Positions 22,364 to 33,466 of a stretch of DNA of 64,000 nt are shown one piece after another. Position 1 is the first letter of the stretch. Every line of letters begins with the position of its first letter. Position numbers and translations under genes: made by a program. This DNA comes from Gigaspora rosea. Its lineage: Eukaryota; Glomeromycota; Glomeromycetes; Diversisporales; Gigasporaceae. A model generated the notes under the pieces. It searched no databases and was not told where the DNA came from. It saw only the letters and a list, made by a program, of their open reading frames with translations. The stretch covers positions 287,784 through 351,783 of the forward strand of contig QKWP01000249.1 in assembly GCA_003550325.1 (NCBI GenBank). The letters run 5' to 3'.

Positions 22364-22619
22364 TACATACCGGGAGACAAGTTTTCTGTTATGTACGTGG
22401 TAGACTACTATAGATCTGCCAAATAACTAGATTGATATCGGTAACATAACAGCAAAACATTGGATATCCAAATATTTTCTCTTAGCACTCTTAGCCCTAA
22501 AAGTAAGATATCGAGATATTCTAATATTTTTCTTTTAATACTGATATAATCTAGGAATTTGGCAGCTCTATGGTAGACTACTGTATAAATATAACAGGAT
22601 ACTTATCTCCTGGTATATA
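22364..22619. mobile_element. Long-arm palindromic MITE abutting the previous one
   Basis: The arms run from TACATACCGGGAGACAAG through TCTGTTAT, GGTAGACTACT and TGCCAAAT. The inverse of each block appears in order on the right, ending CTCCTGGTATATA. Arms are roughly 80 bp. Confidence 0.8.
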
Positions 22620-24219
22620 CTGATATATATCGATTAACCTGTGGATATTTTAGTTTATTATCATCATATTTTTGTACTAAAAATATATATTGTTATAAAT
22701 AATATGAAGCTATAATATCTGATTGAATGCATGCTTTGGATCTTGGTCTCTTCAAGTATATGCTTGATTATACAAAAGAACTCTTATATGAACAATGTGG
22801 GGGCCAAGTGTTTCAAACTTTTGAACAGCAATTAATATTGATTCCACGATACCGCGGCCTTAAAATAATAAAGAACATATCAGATATAACACGTACCATG
22901 GCTGACGAACTGTGAAATTTAATGAAAATAATAATTTTTGCTCTCGATAACCTATATGATGGTTATAAGAAGCCAGAAATTAGTAATAAACGGTTATGCC
23001 AAGTTTATTACAAATTCTTTAGAATATATATTGCCACCTGTGAAGAATTGTTTAATAACGATTCTTGTAACCAGCATCAGGTATAATATAGATCCTTGGC
23101 TTTTTTAAAAATATCGATTACTAATGAATAAGTTTACAGGACTTCATTTCGGATTGGGCCAAAGAATTTGTTGAAATATTTTCAAAATACAACGCAACTG
23201 GCTATTGATCTATAAATAGTATGACCACAGAGACTTACGAAACTCTTCATAAGGATTATGTAAAAATTCCCTATCGCATGTCCAATAAAAAGGACTATAT
23301 GAAACAAATATTAAAGACTGTAAGTTATTAATATAGAAAATATTGCTAATAATCGTTATTAATCGCTAATATCATTGTTAATAGGTTAAATGCCAGAAAC
23401 TAACTAAAAGGGAGCTCAAAAGAAATATCGTAATGCAAAAGGGTTTGGAAAATTTTTGTGGCCATTAAGTTTAGATGAGCTGGATGATTTCCTTAAGAAT
23501 AACAAAAATAATATGGCCCTATTACAAATTGAAGGTTTTCAAAATTTACTAACAGGTCTTGATGAATTTTTTAAGAAGGAATCAGCTACATCTATTAACG
23601 ATGATAATAGTATGGAGTTGTTTTCTTTTGCTTCTTTAGAAAGTACAGATATAATTCAGTTTTCATAGAAGTCCAATATTTTCAAACGTTATTGTTAATA
23701 GCAATAACGGAGAAGAAGAAATTAAGTGGTATGGCTTGGTAAGTATCAATATATTAATAAGTTATTCTATTAATGCATATCTACAATAAAAGCAATAAAA
23801 GCAGGTTAATAACATTTATAAGAGTAATAACTCTCAAAGCTAAACAATATTTTCATTTACATCTAACTTTGAGAGTAACATAATTGACGAAATATTATCT
23901 ATCAATGTACTACTAATACTCAAGTTTTGTCAAGCAAATAAAGAGACACTTGAGTTCGCTTTAGTAAATTGGTATGAGGAAAATAGTAAATTATGGAGAT
24001 GTTCCAAATTAAAACTGCTTAAACACTATAGTTGTATACCCTTGGAGAGCTTAGATAGAACTGTGCATATAATCCCGAGATTTAACAAAAGTAATGAATA
24101 CCTAGCAAATATTTTTATGTTTTAATTTAAAGCGTATTTTTAAAGTGTCTAATTAATTTAAAGTGTATATATTTAAAGTGCATATATTTAAAGTGTCTAA
24201 TTAATAGTTTCCAATTATG

Positions 24220-24430
24220 ATAGATACTTATCGATATATATCGGTATTATCGAAAAGTAGCGATTAAATTAATTCGTTGATAATCGATATCTGTATTTTA
24301 CTGATTTTATTCAGTTATCGAATTTTATCGATTTTTTGTTATTAATCGAGTTTTAGCAGGTTAATCGATATATATCATTATTTTTTAATCAATATATATC
24401 GATTAACCGCTATATATCGATTAATTTCTG
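24220..24430. repeat. ATCGAT-rich subterminal repeats, right side
   Basis: Repeated ATATATCGATTAA and TTATCGA motifs mirror the block at 16260-16495. Confidence 0.55.
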
Positions 24431-24715
24431 ATGATCAAATTTCCTGATGAATATAACTGAAATATACAAACTCAAATATAACCTATATATAAATATGTAT
24501 ATTTTCTCTTAGCAGACTCAAATATTTGTGTACTAGCATGTTAGCACGTTCTACAATACCATATTTTGTAAAAATTTAACATTAAATAGTTTCAGAGTTT
24601 CAGATAAGGTTTCAGGTTTCAGATAAGGTTTGAGTTTTGGATAAGGTTTCAGAAGCTATAATCTGAAACCTGAAACTTTCGAATTTGGCCAAAAAGGTTT
24701 CGGTGCCCAACTCTA

Positions 24716-24800
24716 AAGAACACCATGCTTATTCCTTTAAATATTAGAATAAACTTGGACTGGATAGAGACACTCTGATTTCTTTAGGAATTAGTGATAA
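24716..24800 (+). pseudogene. Leucine-rich-repeat pseudogene, 3' part
   Basis: It continues the unit interrupted at 15402: after the duplicated AAGAACAC comes CCATGCTTATTCCTTTAAA and AATAAACTTGGACTGGAT, in the order seen in other units. Confidence 0.6.
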
Positions 24801-25248
24801 TATATTCGTGAGCTTTTTTAGAATCAGCTCTGTCCATTATTTTTCATCATCCCATATCATTACTATGAATGTAATATGAAATTAAATTTATATTTATTCA
24901 AGTTTTATATTTATTCAAGATTTATTATGAATTTCTTTGGTTTTAATTTTTTTTATAATAAAAGAATTTAAACCAAATTTTAGTATTGGTATATTTATAC
25001 TTATTAACTATTCATAATTATATTAATTATATGTAATTATAGAAAGTGCATCCATGAGAGTAGTAGTTAATTGCATATGGTATACAAAAAATTTTTCTAG
25101 ACAAAAAATTCTTATAAAAAGAGTTATAAATGAAGCTAACTCTCCAATTATTAAAAAATAAATCTCCATTAATTAAAACCAAATTATCCAATAATTAAGA
25201 AATATTCAAAAAAAAACTTCAGTTAAATATTATATTTACAAAGTGGCA
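24801..25248. other. AT-rich intergenic stretch
   Basis: No gene or paired repeat is recognised. Confidence 0.35.
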
Positions 25249-25711
25249 ATGAACCAAAGTTTATTTTTTATTCATTTTATTGACTGCTTTTTCTGTTACC
25301 AATGCGATACCACTCGAGAAAAGGGAAACTTAATTTCAAAATTGTAGCAATGTTATCTGACTCACTAGTTTCTCAAAAGAATGTTATTTTTACTTTTTTT
25401 GGACTTTTGGATTGCAATATCAAAGATAATGAACTGATTAAAGCTCTATTGGATAATGAACACCAAACTAGAATAGATAATTTTGCAAATCCTCTACTCC
25501 AACTAAAGCTGGTCAACCTTTTAATATTCAAACACCATTACATACTCTACTAGTTATTCCAGCTAACTACTTTATTACAGTTTTTATTGTGAATCCAACT
25601 CCTCAGTATAATGATTCTGCTGATGTTATAAATTTGCAAGAGGAAAATTTGGATCTTTTTAGTAAAACTTCAAATAGTAAAACTTATTTAATTTCTTATA
25701 TTACAAATTAA
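25249..25711 (+). pseudogene. Broken secreted ML-domain (MD-2-related lipid-recognition) protein
   Basis: From ATG 25249 the sequence reads MNQSLFF. After a one-base frame change it reads LFILLTAFSVTNA followed by IPLEKRET, a classical signal peptide and a dibasic site. A further frame change leads into VAMLSDSLVSQKNVIFTFFG, a beta-strand pattern of ML domains. Past a third break near 25490 follow TKAGQPFNIQTPL and VIPANYFITVFIVNPTPQYN, which match the KAG..F and LPA.Y.I.V.V blocks of the family. The end is TAA at 25709-25711. ML proteins are small secreted or vacuolar lipid-binding proteins. With three frame breaks this copy should be non-functional. The identification rests on remembered family patterns. 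Confidence 0.55.
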
Positions 25712-26427
25712 TATATTACTAGAATAGTACATGTTGTATACGCAGCATATTAAAATAGCCTTAAATATTATTTAATTTTTTTAATTTACTAGTAATATCA
25801 TTATATTTGTATCAGCTAATATTTATACTAATGCGTAACTCATCAAGTTGACCTGGATTTCATGTTAAAATGCAATCATACAACATGTTTATTAAGTAAT
25901 TAAAATAAACTATTCAAGTTTATAATGCAGTATTATTATTCGATTTTATTTTATTTAGTCAAAGTTAAAATATTTATTATAGACTAAATGTATAAATTAG
26001 CAATTCTAATGTAGGATCTATATATCAATTTGTTGATTATTTGAATTTTATTTTTAATTAAAGATCGTAAAACTCTTTTAACTAAATTACATAAAGTCAT
26101 TTATAAGCAGAACTTATAATATAAATAGTCTATAGCTCTAAATTGTAATGCAACCAGAATAAAAATATGTGTCAACTAAATAATGATGCAATAATTTATT
26201 TGTTATTCTAGAATGTATTAGGAATTACATGTTATTTTCATTCCCATTAATTACTTCATTCAGCTTTCTGGATTATTTATTAATCATTTAAATTAAATTA
26301 CCAAAAATTCGCAAATCAAGTTTATTACTTATTTACTATTACATAACACCCTTTGAATCATTTTATTAGCTCTAAACATAAGATTATTGGGCAAAACAGG
26401 TTTACAAATCAAGAAAATAATTGCGTA
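25712..26427. other. AT-rich intergenic stretch
   Basis: No gene or repeat pair is recognised. Confidence 0.35.
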
Positions 26428-26906
26428 GGCCATGTAAAGTTGATTTTTCATTTTGAATTATATGGATTTCAAAATTTTGAATAGGCTAATTTTTTTCTTA
26501 ATATTAAGATAACTGCAAAATTATTTTTTTACTTAAATTGATTAATTGGCCTTTTTGGTTTTTTTTTATGTCAGTCACGTCAGATGATTTAATGAAATAA
26601 GGTTTCAGTAGAATGAAATCTAGTAATGTGATCATGTACATGAAAATATTTTAGCATGTTCAGAATATTCAGAATTTCACAATTTTGGCCTGCATTATTG
26701 TTATACAGCTCAGAATTCCATATGCATCATATACATCATGCACATATCATATATTATGCATTTTATGTATATGAAATTTTAATTTTTATATTACTACTGA
26801 AGCTGAATAAAAAGGATGAAAAAATAAATTCCAAAGATTGAAAAAAATTGAAAAATTGAAAATAAGATAGCAGATAATGCAAAATGAAAATCAACTTTGT
26901 GTGGTC
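26428..26906. mobile_element. GGCCAC-family MITE, enlarged copy
   Basis: The left end GGCCATGTAAAGTTGATTTT and inverted right end GACCACACAAAGTTGATTTT are flanked by GTA and TAA. It is about 480 bp against 150 bp in the 45.4-kb copy, so it contains extra internal sequence of unknown origin. Confidence 0.65.
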
Positions 26907-27054
26907 TAATTGTCCAGAGCATAGTGGAGGACTTACATTTTTGGTAATTTGTTAATCATATTATCAAACCTACTAGAGGTCATTAGCAAAATTGTAAAAA
27001 TTGCCTGTCAGTTTGCAGATTATTGTCTGTCTGTTCAATCATATAATCAACACG

Positions 27055-27362
27055 GGTGGCAATCAATTAATCGACAATCACTTCACTGACATAACATTTT
27101 ACTGACAATTAGTCACTGACACATTAATTTTACTGACAGTTTATTTTACTGAAGCTTATTTCACTGACAAAGTAATTCTGGTTATTGTCGTTAGTGTCAG
27201 GGTAGAATTAGGTAGAATTAGGGCTAAAGTTAGTGTGCTTTTTGAAAAAAAACTTGTCAGTGAAATGAACTTCGGTGAAACAAACTGTTGGTAAATGAAC
27301 TTGTCAGTGAGTATTTGTCAGTAAAATGTTATGTTGGTGAAGTGATTATCGGCAAAATAATA
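27055..27362. mobile_element. CACTGACA-repeat MITE, copy 1
   Basis: The left side has CACTTCACTGACATAACATT and many ACTGACA motifs. The right side has the inverse (TGTCAGT, GTTATGTTGGTGAAGTG). Related copies lie at 38325-38590, 56158-56420 and about 62495-62715. Confidence 0.75.
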
Positions 27363-27985
27363 CGAACCCATTAACACCTGCTAGAAATCATTATAAAATT
27401 GTTTGTTTGTCTACAGATCATTGTCTGTCTGTCTTATTACATAATCAACACCTGCTAAAGAAGGATATCCAGAATTATGTAATGTGATCGGGTAAATTTT
27501 GTGATTTCATTAAGGTCAATTATGTGATGGATGCAAGTTATACATTTTTTTAATTAGATTTTGTCAATTATGACAACTTTTCAGAATATTCAAACTTTTT
27601 TGCAGAAGTTTTCAGAATTTGTACTTCATCAAAATATATTCTTTTGCCAATCAAATCTTACTCACATACTTTATGCCATTTTTAATTATGAAAGCATATG
27701 TAATATGAAAAATTGTTAATTATGTGTATAATATCATATTGCATAATTCCGGATACTTTATACTAAAGATTATTAGCAAAATTGTCTGTCTGTTTACAGA
27801 TTATTATTGTCCATCTGTCTGATTATGTGATAACTATATATCAGATATGGGGGCTCTAGGTAGTGATAGACTAAAAAATTTTTTTCTGTAGTTTTTTAAT
27901 ATTGTGTTCTAAATAGTCTAATTTTTACAAAAATAAAGTTTTTACAAAAAAAAAAAAATTTTTTTTGAGTATCACCACCTTTTGC
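27363..27985. other. AT-rich intergenic stretch with short repeats
   Basis: 'gtctgtctgt...cagattattgtc' occurs at about 27001, 27411 and 27787 together with ATAATCAACAC, pointing to an old local duplication. No gene is seen. Confidence 0.4.
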
Positions 27986-28339
27986 TAGTGTTCCTATGAA
28001 CCTGAACTGAACTGAACTTAGGTCAGGTTCAGGTTCAGGTTCAGTATTGAACCTGAACCTGAACATTTTTTAAAACCTGTTCAGGGTTCAGGTTCAGTAT
28101 TGAACTTTTAGAGCTAGTTCAGGTTCAGTTCAAGTTCAGTTCATAAGTTCATGAACATATTCAGGTTCAGTCTAGTGTTCATATGAACTAGCAATTCTAG
28201 GTTTGGGTCCGGGATTGGTCTGGTCCAGACCAGACTCAAACTCTAAATTTTATAATTTAAAACTTTATATTTATACTAAACTCAAACTCAATTATAAATT
28301 TGGTCGCTAGTCCAAATTTTGCAAACTAGTTTGAGTCTG

Positions 28340-29665
28340 AATAAAAATATATGTATTTTGATACTGAACAAGTTTACTTAGAGTAAGAAGTATAAATCAG
28401 TTAGTAAATTTAGAGAATCATAGAAATTTGTATAATTTTATTAATAAAATTATACAAATTTCTATAATTCTCTAAATTTTACTAATTGATCCTAACTTTT
28501 TGCACTAAGTAAACTTGTTTAGCACCAATAAATATATCAAATCGAAATATTTTATTTTATTTTTTTTAAAATTTGAAGAAAGATGCTTAATTTTGAATTT
28601 TTGATAAAAATTTCCAAAATTAAGCATCTTTTTTTCAAATTTTAAGAAAAGTAAAATAAAATTCGAATTTGATATATTTATTGGTGCTTAACAAGTTTAC
28701 TTAGTGCAAGAAATTAGGAGCAATTAGTAAATTTAGAGAATCATAGAAATTTGTATAATTTTATTAAAACACAGTAACATCTCCGAGTGGCCAAAGCTCC
28801 GACAACGGAGGTCTTCTGGGCGGCGTAAGGCAAGCCGGTTGGTTTATCAGAGTTGGGTTTAAGTGGAGGTTGCTCAAAAGGAGGGGTACAGAGAAGAGCG
28901 TTGGGTCTTAAGATTAAAAAAAAATATATATATAATTTTATTAATAAAATTATACAAATTTCTATGATTCTTTAAATTTTACTAATTGATCCTAATTTCT
29001 TGCACTAAATAAACTCGTTAAGCACCAAAAATACATCGAATCAGAATATTTTATTTTACTTTTCTTAAAATTTGAAGAAAAGATGCTTAATTTTGGAACA
29101 TTTCATCAAAAATTCAAAATTAAGCATCATTTCTTCAAATTTTAAGAAAGTAAAATAAAATATTTTGGTGCTGAACAAGTTTACTTAGTGCATGAAGTTA
29201 GAATCAATTAGTAAAATTTAGAGAATTATAGAAATTTGTATAATTTTATTAATAAAATTATACAAATTTCTATGATTCTCTAAATTTTACTAATTGATCT
29301 AACTTCTTACACTAAGTAAACTTGTTCAACACCAAATAATACTTCAAATCAGCATATTTTGCTTTACGTTTCTTAAAATTTGAAGAAATGATGCTTAATT
29401 TTGGAAATTTTCATCAAAAATTCAATTTAAGCATCTTTGACGCAAATTTTAAGGAAAATAAAATAAAATATACCGATTTGATGTATTTTTTTGTGCTAAA
29501 CAGGTTTACTTATAGCAAGAAGTTATGATTAATTAGTAACATTTAGAGAATCATGAAAATTTGTATAATTTTATTAATAAAATTATACAAATTTCTAAGG
29601 TTCTCTAAATGTTACTAATTGATCATAACTTATTGCTAGAAGTAAGCACCAAAAAATACATCGTA
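28340..29665. repeat. Array of two alternating palindromes
   Basis: Palindrome A (~160 bp) is centred on ATAATTTTATTAATAAAATTAT-like sequence, with arms GTTTACTTAGTGCAAGAAGT. Palindrome B (~170 bp) has arms GAAAAGATGCTTAATTTTGG followed by AAAATAAAATATT. They alternate A-B-A-B for about four periods of ~340 bp. Isolated A-like pieces lie at 30150-30285 and 59855-59945. Each unit could fold into a long hairpin. Confidence 0.85.
28768..28930 (+). mobile_element. tRNA-related SINE with target duplication
   Basis: A GC-richer ~160-bp insertion starts ...GTAACATCTCCGAGTGGCC, which resembles a tRNA (Leu/Ser-like) A box. It carries a CTCCG/CGGAG stem (28788-28802) and ends in an A-rich tail (28913-28923). 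TATAATTTTATTAA flanks it at 28754-28767 and 28931-28944. A clear B box was not found, so the tRNA origin is inferred. Confidence 0.7.
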
Positions 29666-29761
29666 TCATTTTATTTTTCTTAAATTTGCATCAAAGATAC
29701 TTAATTTTGGATTTTTGATGAAAATTTCCCATCTTTTATTCAAATTTTAAAAAGAATTATT

Positions 29762-30090
29762 ACATTTATCGCCATGGCGATGTATCGCTACCCTGATCAA
29801 CCAATAAAAATTTAGGATCAGGTGTAATGTGAAATCGAAGCGATTACAATTTTTTTTCAAAAATCGGCCATAACGCTAAATTTTGAATATGAAACCATCT
29901 TTATGCTCTAACAATAAAAATTTTCTTACAAAATTTTGGATTAGACACTCATCACTAAAACACACTACTCTGACCCTAACCTAACCCTTACCCTAAACTA
30001 ACCCTTACCCTAACCCTAAACTAGCGAATTTATTTATTTTGATTTCACATTACACCAGATCTTATAGGGTGCGATGTATCGGCTATGCGA
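29762..30090. mobile_element. Old TIR element inside the hAT-like region
   Basis: GATCAGGTGTAATGTGAAATC at about 29818 is inverted at about 30049 (GATTTCACATTACACC). GCGATGTATCG flanks in direct orientation near 29778 and 30070. A relative of the left part lies at about 33731. Telomere-like repeats are within it. Confidence 0.5.
29970..30024 (+). repeat. Interstitial telomere-like repeats
   Basis: About eight degenerate CCCTAA/CCTTACCCTAA units in a row, i.e. TTAGGG on the other strand. Confidence 0.75.
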
Positions 30091-30499
30091 AAAAATCAAA
30101 AATTCTTTTAAGAAAAGTAAAATAAAATATGCCGATTTGATGTATTATTTGGTGTTAAACGATTTACTTAGTGTAAAAAGTTATGATCAATTAGTAAAAT
30201 TTCATGTAGAACAATATTTTTAATAATTTTATTAATAAAATTATACAAAATGCTATGATCCTCTAAATTTTACTAATTGTAATATAGATAAACATGTGCA
30301 TATATTATGAACCTGTACATGTTCATGAACCTTGAACTGAACCTGAACTGAACTTTTTTTAAGTTCAGGTTCAGGTTCATGTTCAATAATTTTAAGTTCA
30401 GGTTCAGTTCAGTATTGAACTTTTAGAGCAGGTTCAGATACAGGTTCAATGAACCTGAACCTGAACCTCTATTGAACTGAACTGAACTTCAGAACCCTA

Positions 30500-31549
30500 T
30501 CTTTTACTGTGGGGCCCCTATATATAGGATACTATCTAAAATATGCTATCCCTCTTTTTGGTCTAAAAGATAAAAATGTCTTTGATTTGAAATAAACTAC
30601 CCCATAATTGACAATATCTACTACATTCGAACCTCCCCAAACCGGTATGCATAGTGGACGGGTTTTGTACCAGATTTGGGAGGGTATCAGATTTAAGAAT
30701 TTAAATAGTTCCATTCTTCAGAATTTTTCAGACACTTGCTACAAATTTTACCTTGACCATGCTTGCAAATTAGGTTCTTTCATTTTCTATATCAGAACTT
30801 TTCAGAACTTATATCCCCAAAATACAAATAAGTTTCAAAAGGTAAGTTAACCAACCAATTATATTTCAGTCATGTGATATGAGTGCGCTTTTTTGCTAAA
30901 TTATGTGAAGTTTTATGCGATTTGATTGGATACATTCATGTGACACTATTGGGAACTTGGATAAAAAGACTACTGGATATCAGAAAAAACAGGTTATCAG
31001 GTATCAATTATAGGACAGGTATGGTGGATTGATTTTTAACTGATTATAGCAGGTTATCAGTTTTGACAGGATCAGTTTGAGGAGGGTCAACTGTATATAG
31101 AAAGTACAAATTCTACTAAGTAAACAAATTATTATTACTTACGTAAACTTATCTAGAAGAGAAAAATACACATACTTTATAATTTTTAGCAAGATTAAAA
31201 AATTATTATTGGACTTTTAATTTTTATATTTGACAAAATATTAAGTTGTAAATTGCAGATAAAGGGTAAAAAATGATGATCATTTTATAATAAATTATGG
31301 TAAGCGTTTAATAGTAAATTTCTATAGTGTGTAAATGGGGCTTTTCTACATATAAAAGTATTTTTTTACTTAGCAAACCTTTTATAATTTCTAATTAAAC
31401 TTTGCAGAACCAACTTTTCTAATTTTAATAATAGTTAAATTATTCAAATTGCATTAGTATATGACATGATATGAGTATTTATTAATTGTTTACTATAGGG
31501 TTTTTATTAAGATTGAAAATATATAGCATTTCATTTCCATATAAAGGGG
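30500..31549. other. Intergenic stretch
   Basis: No gene is recognised. GGTTATCAG recurs near 30990, 31000 and 31055. A GGAGGGTCAACTGTA sequence at 31079-31094 looks like a solitary mariner-MITE end. Confidence 0.35.
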
Positions 31550-31630
31550 ATAGCTAAAGCCAGATACATCATGAAATTACCTGATTTTTCTGATTTTTCT
31601 GATTTTTAATTAATATTAGGATTAGAGTAG

Positions 31631-31805
31631 GACCCCAAAATATACATAGATAGGTCAAGTATGAGCTTGCTTATTTTTGAGGTTTTTTATGCAGATCTTT
31701 TTATTTATAGTAATTTTTTTGCTTATTTTTGAAGTTTTTCTGCAGATCTTTTCTTTTTTAGTACTCTATAATTAACTTAACCTATCTATATATATTTCGG
31801 GGTCC
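31631..31805. mobile_element. MITE with ~30-bp TIR, copy 2
   Basis: Same family as 15650-15826: GACCCCAAAATATACATAGA on the left and its inverse on the right. The flanks read ATTAGAGTAG and ATTAGAGTTAG, consistent with a target duplication of about 8 bp. Confidence 0.85.
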
Positions 31806-31904
31806 TATTAGAGTTAGAGTTGGGTTAGAGTTGGATTAAAAGGTAGTTTGATATTTATAGTAAAATCGCATTTTTGACACTTTTATTTAGTCAACCAAGA
31901 CCAG

Positions 31905-32848
31905 TGTTACCATCTGATTTGGGAGAGCATTAGTTTATTGTGAGTGCTAAGATAGTTCAGGGTGGTAAATGAATATAAAATACATAGGGTCAGGTTGATA
32001 AATATAGTGATTCAAAATACAAGAAAAAATAACAAAGACAAATACAATGGCAAAACTCTTCTGCACTAAGTATATAAACAATACTATAATCTTTATTATA
32101 GTGAGGAATCAACAAAAGACCAAAAACCTGAAGTTATATGGTAGGCAAATACATTGGGTTTATATACATGTAAATTAGTTAGAATTCCTCCCCGATATGT
32201 CTATCATGTCAACATCTATCCAAATTACTAAGCTTTAATACATTTCACACCAATGAAAGTTTCCCTCAATCTTTATGAAACAACTCCTTATTGAAGTTAT
32301 ACTTATTTTGTAATACTTTTTTTTAAAATAATCAAATGTTTTATGTTCGTTTTCTTTGGATGACAAATAAGAATATGAATTTTTTTATTTGATCCATACT
32401 TTTAATGGTACTTTGTCAGGCTAACATTCTTATTTTACAAAGAACAAAGGTACAAATATTGAAAGATAAAGAAAAGGGAAATAAGGCACAATTGAAAGAT
32501 TCTGAATGGTATAATCTAGTATTATGTTCAAATTTTGTACACAGGTTGGATTCAAACGAGGGATTTTTGTTGATCATCACATAATGTGGCTAATATCTGG
32601 TTATAGTAACAAAAATTAACTATCTAGGAAGGTTCGATTAAATTATCTATGATAATAGCTAAAGTGTTAATTATAGAAATTTATAATGTATATAGATATA
32701 GAAACAAAAAGGAACTAAATATAGATTAGAATAGAAAAATAAATAAGGAAATAAAAATAAATATATAATATAAGTAAATATAGAAATGTTCTGCACACAG
32801 GGTCATCACGTTATTTTTCTAAAAAAATTCTTTATTTATGTGATAACA
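31905..32848 (-). repeat. LTR of element B (left, 3' LTR)
   Basis: It starts TGTTACCATCTGATTTGGGA. Identity to the right LTR is roughly 88-90% by eye, with several indels, so the insertion is old. The right edge could also be at 32861 because GTGATAACACT occurs twice. Confidence 0.8.
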
Positions 32849-33030
32849 CTCTGTGATAACACTCCCCTCCTTATACTCTGAGCTCCTGCAAGGATTGTGA
32901 AATTTAAGTATAAGTTTTCTTAGATTCTAAAAGTCTTAATAATTCTGAGTTAAACAAAATTTTTTTTTAATAAATGAAATTGGAAATTGAAAAGGATGAA
33001 CAGATAGCATTTAGGAAATGAGAAAGGATA

Positions 33031-33466
33031 TCAGTTGATAGTGGCAAAAAAATAATTTAGATAGTTTAGCTTAGGGATCATAGTTGAGACAATTTTAGAG
33101 ATTGATGATCTTACTATACTAGGGAGTACGTAGTAAAACTTTCCTAGCTCTAGCTTCCAAAGGATACATAATAGAATCTTCTTACCTTTGATAAGAATCA
33201 TTGATGTCAAGGCCTTAAGAACTTTTGATTTTTGAAAAAAATTATGATCGAACATTGGGCTTTGATGATAGTAGAATGATACGAGCAGAATTCTTGTTCG
33301 GGCTCTTTTATGTAAATTCATCACCTTAGTAGTCCGTGGAATAGTAATTTAGATTCTTGGGATGCTTGTAGTTTTGGAAGTGGTAGTTTATGGGTTCAAA
33401 TAGTTGGTGGGTCTTCTCTAAGCTTGGTTGTAGTTTAGAAGTTGGGTTCTATCAAGCACTTCATTT
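33031..33466. other. Interior of LTR element B without a recognisable gene
   Basis: A minus-strand frame open from 33324 to 33031 (97 codons, MMNLHKRARTRILL) lies here. No domain is recognised, so it may be a remnant of the element's polyprotein or chance. Confidence 0.3.

Larger units (their letters stand above)
20666..23745 (+). pseudogene. Decayed Plavaka-type transposase
   Basis: Exon 1 (20666-20851) encodes a degenerate C2H2 finger: QCEHYNREFSKLHTLTQH lacks the second Cys. An intron, GTAAAT to TATAG, spans 20852-20914. Exon 2 contains Plavaka-like blocks such as WPNDAYREFIEIINKYRLS, ILYSDATTLDHL and LGNIPNHQRNKPESKALIGY, then RGDIITFIPRISIIIADM. The frame shifts at about 21620 (one base missing in DHL/GKSSGHP). 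A TAA at 21933-21935 stands where CAA would continue the family sequence. Two MITEs then interrupt it (22131-22357 and 22364-22619). It resumes at MHALDLGLFKYMLDYTKELL (22727) and DWAKEFVEIFSKYNATG (23150), with introns near 23082-23139 and 23320-23384 and a C-terminal part to about 23740. A working enzyme would bind the element ends and cut DNA; this copy cannot. Family assignment is from remembered motifs. Confidence 0.75.
15403..24715 (+). mobile_element. 9.3-kb DNA transposon with 8-bp target duplication, carrying a Plavaka transposase
   Basis: The termini are TAGAGTTGGGCAGTGAAAC and inverted TAGAGTTGGGCACCGAAAC. They are flanked by the perfect octamer AAGAACAC at 15395-15402 and 24716-24723. 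The flanks join into one LRR unit, which confirms the insertion. Subterminal GAAACC/CCGAAAC repeats lie at 15420-15545 and 24590-24700. Inside are a decayed Plavaka-type transposase on the plus strand, minus-strand accessory genes, and several younger insertions. An 8-bp duplication is known from hAT and from KDZ/Zisupton-type elements. Whether the outer TIRs belong to the Plavaka gene or to a separate hAT-like carrier cannot be decided from sequence alone. Confidence 0.8.
27986..30499. mobile_element. hAT-like element with GTTCAGG subterminal repeats
   Basis: The ends are TAGTGTTCCTATGAACCTGA and inverted TAGGGTTCTGAAGTTCAG. Dense GTTCAGG/CCTGAAC repeats fill both subterminal regions (28000-28165 and 30310-30490). 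The flanking octamers CCTTTTGC and TCTTTTAC agree at six of eight positions. No transposase is present. Its interior is the palindrome array with a nested SINE. Confidence 0.6.

Noticed and set aside
28780-28860. Functional tRNA gene
   Set aside because: The A-box region is tRNA-like, but no proper anticodon loop, T-arm or B box could be folded; the A tail and target duplication point to a SINE.
28340-29665. Possible CRISPR-like array because of regular spacing
   Set aside because: Repeats are about 340 bp and palindromic with no variable spacers; the genome is eukaryotic.
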